Shown here: positions 25,840 through 33,592 of the stretch, piece after piece
Layout: every line of letters begins with the position of its first letter
How positions within the stretch are numbered: position 1 is the first letter of the stretch
DNA from: Granulicella cerasi
GTDB lineage: Bacteria; Acidobacteriota; Terriglobia; Terriglobales; Acidobacteriaceae
Length of the DNA stretch: 64,000 nt
Assembly (NCBI RefSeq): GCF_025685575.1
Contig: NZ_JAGSYD010000003.1
Location: 1 to 64,000 of the forward strand
Reading direction: 5' to 3'
Translations under genes and position numbers: made by a program
The notes under the pieces: model-generated
Seen by the model: the letters and a program-made list of their open reading frames with translations, nothing else
The model's database searches: none
What the model was told of the DNA's origin: nothing

Positions 25840-26855
25840 ACACGATGAACCATCTATCCGAAGACGATCTCGTGCTCTTCGCGCTGCAACTGCTGGAAGG
25901 CGGCGAGCTCGAGAACACGTTGAACCACCTGGAGCGCTGCGAGCAGTGCCGCCATGAGGTTGCGCGCTTCCAGGGAGACCTGTCGATGTATGCGCTGTCG
26001 CAGACGGAGCTGCATACGCCTCCTGCTGCCGCGCGTGAGCGCCTGATGCGCCGCGTCGAGAAGGAAAAGAAGATTGTTCCGCCGGCACCTGTGGCCGCGC
26101 CGGTAGAGGTGCCTCGCGCGCCTGTGGCTTCGCTGCCGCAGTATGACCGCTCCTCCACCGCTGTACCGATTGCAGCGACAAACCTCCCGCCGTTGCCGCC
26201 GCGCTTTGCGGGGAATCCTGTCGCGAATGACGAAGGCGATGTCTTCCTGCCTGCGCGTGGTCGCCGCATCTTCGGCGTGGAAGCGGAAGAGTTTGTCGAA
26301 GACGAAAAGCCGCGCCGTTCCGGCAATGGCCTGCTAACCGTGCTGGGCTGGACAGGTTGGGCGATCGCCGCAGGTATGGCCGTGGTGGCGGGCCTGCAGT
26401 TCCGTGAGCGTCAGGCCGTGCAGAGCGATATGGCCTCACAGCAAGCGCAGTTGCAAAGCACGCAGGGGTCGCTGACCGATCTGCAAAGCGCGCTCGACAC
26501 GCTGACGGACAATAACGCAATGCAGGTTTCGCTGCATGTACCGGTGAACGGCCAGCCTGAGCCTCCGAAGCCTGAGGGCCACGCAGCGTACAACGCGCAG
26601 AAGGGCTCGCTGCTCTTCATCGCGAACCATCTTGCGGAGATTCCGGCGAACAAGACGTATGAGCTTTGGGTGCTCCCCGCTGGCGGACAGGATCCGATCC
26701 CGGCAGGCACCTTCCGTCCGGACACGCGCGGCGTGGCCAGCGTCGTGATGCCGCAGTTGCCGAAGGGTGTTGCCGCGAAGGGCTTCGGTGTGACGATCGA
26801 AGACCAGGGTGGCTCGAAGACGCCGACCCCGCCGATCGTGCTCGCTGGACTTTAG
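25836..26855 (+). CDS. Membrane anti-sigma factor, RskA-like with zinc-finger domain
   Basis: A 339-residue single-pass membrane protein. The N-terminal anti-sigma domain has the HxxxCxxC zinc motif (His31, Cys35, Cys38). A Pro/Ala-rich linker, one membrane helix at about residues 166-189, a coiled-coil stretch and a periplasmic RskA C-terminal domain (KTYELWVLPAGGQDPIPAGTF; FGVTIEDQGGSKTPTPPIVL) follow. This type holds its partner sigma factor inactive until the anti-sigma is cleaved by regulated proteolysis. Overlap with the preceding sigma gene supports the pairing. Confidence 0.92.
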   Translation: MNTMNHLSEDDLVLFALQLLEGGELENTLNHLERCEQCRHEVARFQGDLSMYALSQTELHTPPAAARERLMRRVEKEKKIVPPAPVAAPVEVPRAPVASLPQYDRSSTAVPIAATNLPPLPPRFAGNPVANDEGDVFLPARGRRIFGVEAEEFVEDEKPRRSGNGLLTVLGWTGWAIAAGMAVVAGLQFRERQAVQSDMASQQAQLQSTQGSLTDLQSALDTLTDNNAMQVSLHVPVNGQPEPPKPEGHAAYNAQKGSLLFIANHLAEIPANKTYELWVLPAGGQDPIPAGTFRPDTRGVASVVMPQLPKGVAAKGFGVTIEDQGGSKTPTPPIVLAGL

Positions 26856-26879
26856 TTCCCGATCCCTGCCATGAAATGA

Positions 26880-26909
26880 AAACGGCCTCGCGAGAATGCG
26901 AGGCCGTTT
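26880..26909. terminator. Terminator between anti-sigma and HD-hydrolase genes
   Basis: A perfect 12-bp stem (26880-26891 with 26898-26909) around a 6-base loop. Its AAA/TTT ends serve both strands. It overlaps the stop codon of the minus-strand HD gene. Confidence 0.85.
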
Positions 26910-27513
26910 AATCGTTGTGCTCAGCCGCTTCCGCCTCAAGCGAGTCCAGGAAGTCGCGCATCGCCCAGAGCCTTGGGGCTGCAAAGCTCTTCGTCGTCTC
27001 TAACCGGATCTTCTCGGGGAGCGATGCCAGCGATTTCTCCAGCGAGCGCTGCACGTCGGCAAAGACATGGAAACGCGTGTCCGAGCCGAGCTTTGCAACG
27101 GTGCGCATGACGCCCACCGCGCCAAGCTGCTCGAGAATATCTGCGTCCCGCAGCAGGACCGCTTCGCTCGACGTTGGTTCGTCCTGCGGCTGATGCTGCT
27201 CGATCGCCGCAATCACAGCGGGGATCTTCTCTGCTGGAAACCCAAACTCACGCAGGAGACAGGGAGCCTTGTCACGCACATAGGCCACATGGTCCCACCG
27301 GACGAGCGCTGCCGGGTCTTCCGGACGATGGCCGATGAAGACGCCGAGATCATGCAGATATGCCGCAGCGAAGACGACATCGTCGTCATAGGCGAGCGCC
27401 TCGCGTTGCGCGATCTCATGCGCCAGCGCGTAAAGCCGCGGCTGATGCGAGTACTTCGACGAAGGCTGCGCTTCCCTGCGCAGGTAGGCGACCAGCTCCT
27501 CGCGCCAGCTCAT
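26908..27513 (-). CDS. HD-domain metal-dependent phosphohydrolase
   Basis: A 201-residue protein. The HD motif is His54-Asp55 in AAAYLHDLGVFIGHRPED; an upstream metal histidine is likely in ALAHEIA. The C-terminal part (VMRTVAKLGSDTRFHVFADVQRSLEKSL) is helical. HD proteins hydrolyse nucleotides, (p)ppGpp or other phosphoesters; the substrate here is unknown. Its ATG overlaps the previous stop by four bases (atga), so it is translationally coupled to the agmatine operon as the last gene. A role in polyamine metabolism is not established for this family. Confidence 0.85.
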   Translation of the reverse strand: MSWREELVAYLRREAQPSSKYSHQPRLYALAHEIAQREALAYDDDVVFAAAYLHDLGVFIGHRPEDPAALVRWDHVAYVRDKAPCLLREFGFPAEKIPAVIAAIEQHQPQDEPTSSEAVLLRDADILEQLGAVGVMRTVAKLGSDTRFHVFADVQRSLEKSLASLPEKIRLETTKSFAAPRLWAMRDFLDSLEAEAAEHND

Positions 27514-27833
27514 GCGCCGCGCACCTGGGGCTTGGCCTCGGGACCGAAGAACTTCGCAATCTCTTCGGCGAGCGCGCGCAGCTTTGGCTTGCGTTCGGCA
27601 AGCTGGGCGTCGTTGTACTCAAACGCACCCTGCCATATATCCGCAAGCACGGGCTCCAGACGATCCGCGGTCAGCTCCTCGATGCTCCAGGTACTGATCG
27701 CTTCGTGAATCTCTTCGGCTTCGATCTCGTACTCGTCGCCCGGAGCGCCTTCGGCCAGATAGCCTTCGACGTCCACAGTGGCGACAATTTCGTTGATCGA
27801 CTCAAGGTCAGGCGGTGGTGGCCACTGTGCCAT
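27510..27833 (-). CDS. Small protein of the agmatine operon, unknown function
   Basis: A 107-residue acidic protein with no signal peptide. It begins MAQWPPPPDLESINEIVATVDVEGYLAEG and ends with a helical segment KLRALAEEIAKFFGPE. I do not recognise a family. The start at 27833 shares one base with the stop codon of the agmatine deiminase gene (taatg), and its stop overlaps the HD gene start (atga), so it is coupled on both sides. Confidence 0.75.
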   Translation of the reverse strand: MAQWPPPPDLESINEIVATVDVEGYLAEGAPGDEYEIEAEEIHEAISTWSIEELTADRLEPVLADIWQGAFEYNDAQLAERKPKLRALAEEIAKFFGPEAKPQVRGA

Positions 27834-28894
27834 TAGGCGGGCTCCTGTTGGGTCATGCAGTGCAATGCGCCAAGTCCCCAGATGAAGTCGACGCAGTGGA
27901 TGCCGGCGACCTTGCGCTTGGGGAAGCACTCGGCGATGGTGTTCAACGCGATGCGATCGTTAGGGTCGTTGAAGGTCGGCACCAGCACGAGATCATTCGC
28001 GATGTAGAAGTTCGCGTAGCTCGCGGGCAGACGCTCACCGTCGAAGATTACCGGCGCTGGCATCGGCAACGTCTTGATCTCGAACGGACGCTTCTTCAGG
28101 TTGCGCGCAGACTTCAAGCGGTCGAGATTCTCGGCCAGCGGCTCGTGGTTCTCGTCGTTCTTGTTCTCTTCCACGGCAGTCAGAATGGTGTTCGTGCCGA
28201 CGAAGCGCGTGATGTCATCGACGTGTCCGTGCGTGTCATCGCCCGCACATCCGCGGTTCATCCACAACACCTTCTCGATGCCGAGATACTGCTGGAACGC
28301 AGCCTCAAGCTGCTCCCTCGTCACGCCGGGATTGCGCTGCTGCACGTCCGAAAGCAAGCACTCCTCCGTCGTCAGCAGAATGCCCTCGCCGTTCGTGTCG
28401 ATGGAGCCGCCCTCGAGTACGAGACGCTGCTTCCTGCCGTTGGCGAGCGTGACCTCGGGTTGCACCGACTTCATCTTGTGCAGCTTCGCTACACGCGACG
28501 GCAGCTTGTCATCGCTCTTCCAGTTCGGATACTTCGCCCACGCGTTGAAGCGCCAATCGGTGATCTGCTTTTCCCCCGCAGCGTTCTTCACGAAGATCGG
28601 CCCTGAGTCGCGCAGCCAGATGCGGTCGGTCGCCCACTGGTGAAAATGCACGCGAGACAGCACGGCGTTCTGGCGCGAGAGAATCGCCTTCGCACGCTTC
28701 TCTGCTGCAGCATCGTTGACGAGAATGTGAACGTCTTCGACCGACGAAAGCTGACGCACGATCTCCGCGAAGACCCACGGAATCGGCTGGAACTTACCGG
28801 GCCAGTCTTCTGCGTTGTGGGGCCATGCGATCCACGTCGCGGCGTGCTCAGCCCACTCAGCGGGCATGCGGAAATTGTTCATCTCAGTGCTCAT
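27833..28894 (-). CDS. aguA: Agmatine deiminase / peptidyl-arginine deiminase family
   Basis: A 353-residue enzyme of the PAD_porph/agmatine deiminase family that converts agmatine to N-carbamoylputrescine and ammonia. Visible motifs include MPAEWAEHAATWIAWPHNAEDWPG at the start (residues 10-33), ATDRIWLRDSGPIFV, LEGGSIDTNGEG, DDTHGHVDDITRF and the catalytic-cysteine motif LHCMTQQEP at the C-terminus. The start at 28894 overlaps the stop of the DUF3455 gene (atga). With aguB in the same operon it completes a two-step path from agmatine to putrescine. Confidence 0.93.
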   Translation of the reverse strand: MSTEMNNFRMPAEWAEHAATWIAWPHNAEDWPGKFQPIPWVFAEIVRQLSSVEDVHILVNDAAAEKRAKAILSRQNAVLSRVHFHQWATDRIWLRDSGPIFVKNAAGEKQITDWRFNAWAKYPNWKSDDKLPSRVAKLHKMKSVQPEVTLANGRKQRLVLEGGSIDTNGEGILLTTEECLLSDVQQRNPGVTREQLEAAFQQYLGIEKVLWMNRGCAGDDTHGHVDDITRFVGTNTILTAVEENKNDENHEPLAENLDRLKSARNLKKRPFEIKTLPMPAPVIFDGERLPASYANFYIANDLVLVPTFNDPNDRIALNTIAECFPKRKVAGIHCVDFIWGLGALHCMTQQEPA

Positions 28895-29379
28895 TTTGTC
28901 TTCTTGTAGAACGTGTAAGTTGCAGTGTACGGAACGCGCAGCATCGTTCCAAGGTGTGTAGCATCGCAGCCGGTCGAAGGAGCGTTGCCACCGTGAGTAT
29001 CCGTGCGGCGCACGTAGGCCGCGCTCGCGAGATACTTGCCAACCGCGCCCTTCGCGGAGGTCTGCAACAAAAGCCACGGCACACTGTCTGCATCGGTCGA
29101 TGCTTGCTTCGCAAGCACCTTGCCCACGATGAATCCGCCATCGTTCCAGGTCCATGTCGGACCGGCGGAGTGCTCACCCACCTTCAGGCCTTCGCTGTTC
29201 AGCAGCTCTGCCTCCGGAGAGACGAAGCTATACGCAAACGCACCTATCTGCTGGTCGCAACGATAGATCTGCACGCCGCGTCCCTGCACCGCTACAAGCG
29301 GTGTGGCGTCAGCGGGCGGAGCGATGGACTGCGCCTGCAACGCCGAGGCAAATCCAACCACAAGCCACAAGGCCTTCAT
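28891..29379 (-). CDS. Secreted DUF3455 protein
   Basis: A 162-residue protein with a short signal peptide (MKALWLVVGFASALQAQS). The DUF3455 pattern is clear: ALQGRGVQIYRC-like start (here VQGRGVQIYRCD), PTWTWNDGGFIVGKV, VPWLLLQTS, YVRRTDTHGGNAPSTGCD and a C-terminal TATYTFYK. Function is unknown; it is likely periplasmic or extracellular. Its position between aguB (26 bases upstream) and aguA (overlapping by four bases) is unexpected for a pathway otherwise cytoplasmic. Confidence 0.9.
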   Translation of the reverse strand: MKALWLVVGFASALQAQSIAPPADATPLVAVQGRGVQIYRCDQQIGAFAYSFVSPEAELLNSEGLKVGEHSAGPTWTWNDGGFIVGKVLAKQASTDADSVPWLLLQTSAKGAVGKYLASAAYVRRTDTHGGNAPSTGCDATHLGTMLRVPYTATYTFYKKTK

Positions 29380-29405
29380 GCGAACTCCTTCAAGCTGCCT
29401 TCAGC

Positions 29406-30335
29406 TTAGTCGAGGAAGCGGCTGGTGATGCCGCCGTACGCATCGATGCGGCGATCGCGCAGGAACGGCCAGTGCTGGCGCGTGATCTCCACTTCCTTCG
29501 CATCGAGGTCGGCGTACAGAATCTCTTCCTTGTCGTGCGAAGCCTTCGCGAGGATGCGGCCGAACGGGTCGGCAATGAAGCTACCGCCCCAGAACTCGAG
29601 GCCTGCGCCTTCGGGGCCCTTCATCATCACGCCGTTGTGCTCCACATCGCCCTGCTCGTGGCCCACGCGGTTTACCGAGCAAACGAAGACGCCGTTCGCG
29701 ATAGCATGTCCACGCTGAATCGTCTGCCACGCGTCGTACTGACGCTCGCCAAACTCTTCCTTCTCGCTGGGGTGCCAGCCGATCGCCGTCGGGAAGAACA
29801 ATGTCTCCGCACCCTTCAGCGCTGTCACGCGCGCGCCTTCGGGGTACCACTGGTCCCAGCATACGAGCGTGCCGATGGGTCCAGCCGAGGTGCGCTGCGT
29901 CTTAAAGCCGAGGTCGCCCGGCGTGAAGTAAAACTTCTCGTAGTAGAGAGGATCGTCGGGGATGTGCATCTTGCGATACACGTCGGCGATGCAGTCCTGA
30001 TTGCTGCTGGCGTGGTCGAGGATCGCGGCGGTGTTGTGGTACAGCCCGGGCGCGCGGCGCTCAAAGAGACTTGCCACCACAACCAGCTTGTACTCGCGCA
30101 CCACCTCGGCCAGCGCAGCGGTCGAAGGGCCGGGGATGGACTCGGTGATATCAAAGAGCGCGTGGTCTTCGCGCTGGCAGAAGTACTGCGCACGGAAGAG
30201 TTCCGGCAGACAAATCAGCGTGGCGCCGTTCTCAGCGGCTTCGCGCACACGAGCTACGGCCTTCGCCAAATTCGCCTCGGTCGAGGCCTCACACGACATC
30301 TGAATCAACGCTACACGGGTGGTCTTCGCCGCCAT
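29406..30335 (-). CDS. aguB: N-carbamoylputrescine amidase
   Basis: A 309-residue nitrilase-superfamily enzyme that hydrolyses N-carbamoylputrescine to putrescine, ammonia and CO2. The Glu-Lys-Cys triad is visible: Glu in ICLPELFRAQYF, Lys in VYRKMHIPDDP, Cys in GTLVCWDQWYPEGAR. EREDHALFDITESIPGP-like and WPFLRDRRIDAYGGI segments match AguB closely. The start at 30335 is supported by gagagga upstream. It is first in the operon aguB-DUF3455-aguA-107aa-HD. Confidence 0.95.
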   Translation of the reverse strand: MAAKTTRVALIQMSCEASTEANLAKAVARVREAAENGATLICLPELFRAQYFCQREDHALFDITESIPGPSTAALAEVVREYKLVVVASLFERRAPGLYHNTAAILDHASSNQDCIADVYRKMHIPDDPLYYEKFYFTPGDLGFKTQRTSAGPIGTLVCWDQWYPEGARVTALKGAETLFFPTAIGWHPSEKEEFGERQYDAWQTIQRGHAIANGVFVCSVNRVGHEQGDVEHNGVMMKGPEGAGLEFWGGSFIADPFGRILAKASHDKEEILYADLDAKEVEITRQHWPFLRDRRIDAYGGITSRFLD

Positions 30336-30465
30336 TTTTCTGATCCTCTCTGCATGATGCAAGCGAAAGGCGCTGACAGTGTTCGCCAGCGCCTCGCCAT
30401 CTACTGCTGCCCTTCTAGTTTACTGCGTCTCGTCAAGCGCAGGTTTTCACTCGGTCAATTTCCAG

Positions 30466-31389
30466 CTAGGAGAGCTCCGCAGCGATGGCTTCCTTTGCCG
30501 CGCGCGAGGAGCTAAACGTCAGCGTGACGGCCGCCACGACGATCATCCCGCCGCCCACATACGCCGCCGTCCCGAGTCGCTCCCCCAGCAGAAATACGCC
30601 CAGCAGTGAGCCGATCAGCGGTTCCATATTCAACAGCACGCCTGCTTGCGACGCCGGAACCTGCGTCAGCCCCCAGTTCCACAGCAGCGTCGTCGCGGCG
30701 GTACAGAGGAATCCTGCGGCAGCAGATGCTGCCCACGCCTTCGCGCTCAGGTGTACGGGGGGCACGCCGTACAGCATGGGCACCATCAGGACGAGCATCA
30801 ACATTCCCGAAAGGACACCATAGGACGTGATGACGATAGAACTGTGCGACTCCATCAGCTTCTTGTTCGACAGGATCCAGACGAGCGCGATCAGCATCGA
30901 CGCCACGACCATCAAATCGCCACGCAGCGATGGATGCGCAGCAGCCGCTGCCACCGACTTGCCGAAGACGATCAACGCCGCCCCGCATGTAGACGCGGCG
31001 ATCGCTATCCACCCGAGCAGAGGCAGACGCTCGCGCGCGAAGATCGTCGCGCCCACGGCGAGGATCACTGGCATCGTGCCCACCATGAGCGATGCATGCG
31101 AGACGGTCGTGAGCGAAAGCCCGTAGAACTGGATCAGGAATTGCAGCGGGATGCCGAAGAACGATCCGATCAGCAGCAGGCGCCACTCCTTCGCGCTGAG
31201 GCGAGGCTTGTGCGTAAGCATCAACGGCAGCAGGCCGAGCGTGGCGAAGACGAAGCGATAGAAGACCATCGCGCCGACGTTCATTTCGCGCAGCGCGATC
31301 TTGCCGAAGAAGAAGCCGCAGCCCCACAACATGCTGGCCGACGCACACGACGCAAAACCCAGCGGACGATTTTGTTTCCCTTGCTGCAA
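30466..31389 (-). CDS. EamA/DMT-family transporter
   Basis: A 307-residue inner-membrane protein with ten predicted helices arranged as two EamA repeats of about 140 residues (first GCGFFFGKIALREMNVGAMVFYRF, second IVITSYGVLSGMLMLVLMVP, each about 20-24 residues). The conserved LLNMEPLIGSLLGVFLLGERLG near the end is typical of the second repeat. The family exports amino acids, metabolites or nucleotide sugars; the substrate is unknown. TTG at 31389 is chosen with ggag six bases upstream; the next in-frame ATG is 19 codons later. It lies downstream of glnA but a terminator intervenes. Confidence 0.88.
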   Translation of the reverse strand: MQQGKQNRPLGFASCASASMLWGCGFFFGKIALREMNVGAMVFYRFVFATLGLLPLMLTHKPRLSAKEWRLLLIGSFFGIPLQFLIQFYGLSLTTVSHASLMVGTMPVILAVGATIFARERLPLLGWIAIAASTCGAALIVFGKSVAAAAAHPSLRGDLMVVASMLIALVWILSNKKLMESHSSIVITSYGVLSGMLMLVLMVPMLYGVPPVHLSAKAWAASAAAGFLCTAATTLLWNWGLTQVPASQAGVLLNMEPLIGSLLGVFLLGERLGTAAYVGGGMIVVAAVTLTFSSSRAAKEAIAAELS

Positions 31390-31451
31390 CGGAGTCTCCA
31401 GCTACCAGCTTCGCATGGTGCGAGGTGAAGCGACGCCTCGTACAAAAGGAA

Positions 31452-31481
31452 ACGCGCCCCGAGCCGAAGCTCGAAGCGCGT
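31452..31481 (-). terminator. Terminator after glnA
   Basis: Outer stem acgcgc/gcgcgt (31452-31457 with 31476-31481) and inner stem cgagc/gctcg (31460-31464 with 31469-31473) around a cgaa loop. On the minus strand the hairpin is followed by ttccttttg. Confidence 0.75.
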
Positions 31482-31508
31482 CTGCGTGCTTGTTGCCAGG
31501 GCGTTGGC

Positions 31509-32939
31509 TTAGAACTGGCCCCAGAGAAGCTGGTTGTACACATCGTGGTGGAACTGTACTTCGCAGTCCTTCACGATGGTGCCGAGCAGGCGCGGGCAAC
31601 GGTCAGCCGAAGCCTGCTTCAGGTCAGCGTAGCGCTGCTTCACATCAGCACCCAGCAGTTCGGTCGCCCACTCTGCGCTGCGGAAATCTTCGAGAGCGGT
31701 GTAGATGTTGTCCGGCAGATAACGCTCAGCCTGACGCAGGTTTTCAATCTGCGCAGTCTTGCCGTCGAGGCCGGTCTTGAAGATCGAGTAGAGCACCATG
31801 TACGGGTTCGCATCCGGTCCTACCGAGCGAACTTCCACACGCGACGACTTCTCGTTGCCGATAGGGATACGAACCATCGAGCCACGATCGGTGGCCGAAG
31901 CCTTGATCTGGTTCGGCGCTTCAAAGTGCGGGTCGAGGCGGCGGTACGCGTTCACCGAAGCGTTCAGCAGCAGGCAAAGGTCGTTGCCAGCGGTGAGGAT
32001 GCGATCGACGAACTCCCAGCCGAACTTCGAGATCTTCTCTTCGCCCGCAGGATCCCACATCAGGTTCTTGCCGTCCTTGGTGATGGACACGTTGGTGTGC
32101 ATGCCCGAACCGTTCACGCCGGTCACCGGCTTCGGAAGGAAGCTGGCGGTCATGCCCATCTGGTTCGCTACCTGGCGGCAGATCAGCTTGTAGAGCTGGA
32201 TCTGATCGGCAGCCGTCACCACGTCGCCGTAGGTGTAGTTGATTTCAAACTGCGAGGGAGCCACTTCAGGGTGGTCCTTCTCATTCTCGAAGCCCATGGC
32301 GCGCTGTACTTCAGCGGTCAGGTCGATGAACTCGCGGAGCGGGTCGCCCGGCAGCGAGTGATAGTAGCCGCCCTGGTTGGTGTAAACGAACTCGCCGGTC
32401 TTGGCGAAGTTGCGCTCTGCGTCGATGCCCTCGAAGAGGAAGCCTTCGATTTCATTCGCTGCGTTCAGTGCATAGCCGTTCTTGGCAAATTGCTCGTTGG
32501 CGTAGCTCTTCAGCACGCCGCGCAGATCGCCCGAGTAGTGGCCGCCGTTCTTGTCGATCACTTCACCGAAGACGAGCACCTTGCCTGAACCGAAGATGTC
32601 GGCCGGCGTGTAGTAGAAGGCGCTCCAGTCGAGGCCGAGGCGAAGGTCCGACTCACGCTGCGCCGTAAAGCCGCGGATGGACGAGCCGTCGAAGGTCAGG
32701 TTGTCGTAGCTGTTGACGAGGAACTTCTTGTCATAGTCCAGCATGTGCAGACGGCCTTCGAGGTCCGAGAACAGAACCGTCACGGCCTTCACGCCCTTGT
32801 TGTCCGTCAGCCACTTCAGTCGCTCTTCCTGGATCTTGCCCGGGTCCACGCGCTTCTTGCGCTGGTCTTTGGCCTTGAGGTTCAGCTCCTCAAGTTCTTC
32901 GTAGGACAACTCCAGAAAATTGCGGTATTCGCTCGACAT
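31509..32939 (-). CDS. glnA: Glutamine synthetase, type I
   Basis: A 476-residue enzyme forming glutamine from glutamate and ammonia with ATP. The beta-grasp N-domain has DLEGRLHML and FDGSSIRGF. The catalytic domain carries NEIEGFLFE, PEVAPSQFEINY, VNGSGMHTNVSI, and the nucleotide/metal region RGSMVRIPIG and SRVEVRSVGPDANPY. The C-terminal NLYDLPPEE adenylylation segment of enteric GSI-beta is absent; instead LPDNIYTALEDF appears as in the GSI-alpha type, so control is probably by feedback rather than adenylylation. An aaaggag site precedes the ATG. The long 304-base upstream gap probably holds its promoter. Confidence 0.97.
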   Translation of the reverse strand: MSSEYRNFLELSYEELEELNLKAKDQRKKRVDPGKIQEERLKWLTDNKGVKAVTVLFSDLEGRLHMLDYDKKFLVNSYDNLTFDGSSIRGFTAQRESDLRLGLDWSAFYYTPADIFGSGKVLVFGEVIDKNGGHYSGDLRGVLKSYANEQFAKNGYALNAANEIEGFLFEGIDAERNFAKTGEFVYTNQGGYYHSLPGDPLREFIDLTAEVQRAMGFENEKDHPEVAPSQFEINYTYGDVVTAADQIQLYKLICRQVANQMGMTASFLPKPVTGVNGSGMHTNVSITKDGKNLMWDPAGEEKISKFGWEFVDRILTAGNDLCLLLNASVNAYRRLDPHFEAPNQIKASATDRGSMVRIPIGNEKSSRVEVRSVGPDANPYMVLYSIFKTGLDGKTAQIENLRQAERYLPDNIYTALEDFRSAEWATELLGADVKQRYADLKQASADRCPRLLGTIVKDCEVQFHHDVYNQLLWGQF

Positions 32940-33243
32940 AGTGCTCCTTTACATGACTACACAGATGCCCTGACCCCTTCTCCGGGGCCCGGAAGTTGAT
33001 GCAGATGGTTCGTACTCAAAAGATTACGACAAAGAGAGCGGCCCGATGCAGACAGGGGGCCAGTTGAGTTCAAATTATCAGAAATGCGCAAGGGGTATGC
33101 GCTGAATTTGCGTCCGCGCCGCAGACGCGCAGAACGATCAGAACAGGCGAAAGTTTTGACCGCACTTTTGCCATTCTTCGATGCGCTGGTTTTGCGGCAA
33201 CGGTGATAGCCTTTGTCCACCAATTCTGTGGAGGATCTTTCGA
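32940..33243. other. Divergent intergenic region, glnA promoter region
   Basis: 304 bases between the divergent glnA and a small secreted-protein gene. It holds the glnA ribosome binding site (aaaggag) and tgtggaggat before the small gene. A short GC-rich inverted repeat (tccggg/cccgga, 32981-32993) is present. I looked for a sigma-54 (GG-N10-GC) promoter and did not find a convincing one. Confidence 0.4.
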
Positions 33244-33522
33244 ATGCTTCGCTTTGCAGCAACGCTTCTTCTCGCCTCGTCTTTGGCCGCCGTCGCGCAG
33301 ACCACCAAGCCCGCTCCGCCGCCCGCGGCGACACCCGCACCCTCCGCCGACAAGGGCGGTCCCGGCGCGGACAAGGTCTGGGTCAACACCGACACGAAGG
33401 TCTACCACTGCCCCGGCTCCAACTTCTACGGCAAGACGAAGAACGGCAAGTACGTCACGGAGAAGTGGGCGAAGTCCGAAGGTGACAAGCCTGCGCGCGG
33501 ACAGGTCTGCTCCACGAAGTAA
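33244..33522 (+). CDS. Small secreted protein, unknown function
   Basis: A 92-residue precursor with a signal peptide (residues 1-18, cleaved near AVAQ), a Pro/Ala-rich spacer and a compact C-terminal domain with VWVNTDTKVYHCPGSNFYGKT split across about residues 45-65, then KYVTEKWA and GQVCSTK. The pattern VWVNT..YHCPGS.WYGKTK..Y is a recurring small-domain motif in soil bacteria; its role is unknown. Two conserved cysteines (about residues 56 and 89) could form a disulfide. The ATG at 33244 follows ggagg. Confidence 0.8.
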   Translation: MLRFAATLLLASSLAAVAQTTKPAPPPAATPAPSADKGGPGADKVWVNTDTKVYHCPGSNFYGKTKNGKYVTEKWAKSEGDKPARGQVCSTK

Positions 33523-33543
33523 CTCCAACCGCGCTCGAAACTG

Positions 33544-33571
33544 CAACGCCAGCCGGTGAAGGCTGGCGTTG
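33544..33571. terminator. Terminator between small secreted protein and thrC
   Basis: A perfect 11-bp stem (33544-33554 with 33561-33571) with a 6-base loop, followed on the plus strand by ttctgtctg. It lies between convergent genes. Confidence 0.8.
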
Positions 33572-33592
33572 TTCTGTCTGCGTGGCACGCGA

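Noticed and set aside
27834-27929. Upstream extension of the 107-residue protein
   Set aside because: It would run inside the aguA coding sequence in another frame; the taatg overlap at 27833 explains the start.
30368-30394. An 8-bp hairpin upstream of aguB as a terminator for the EamA gene
   Set aside because: The stem is real (aggcgctg/cagcgcct) but no T-run follows on the minus strand, so function cannot be supported.
29154-30515. A 453-codon plus-strand open frame
   Set aside because: It is antisense to aguB and DUF3455, which are well supported.
32940-33243. A sigma-54 promoter for glnA
   Set aside because: I found no convincing GG-N10-GC element on the minus strand, despite rpoN being in the window.
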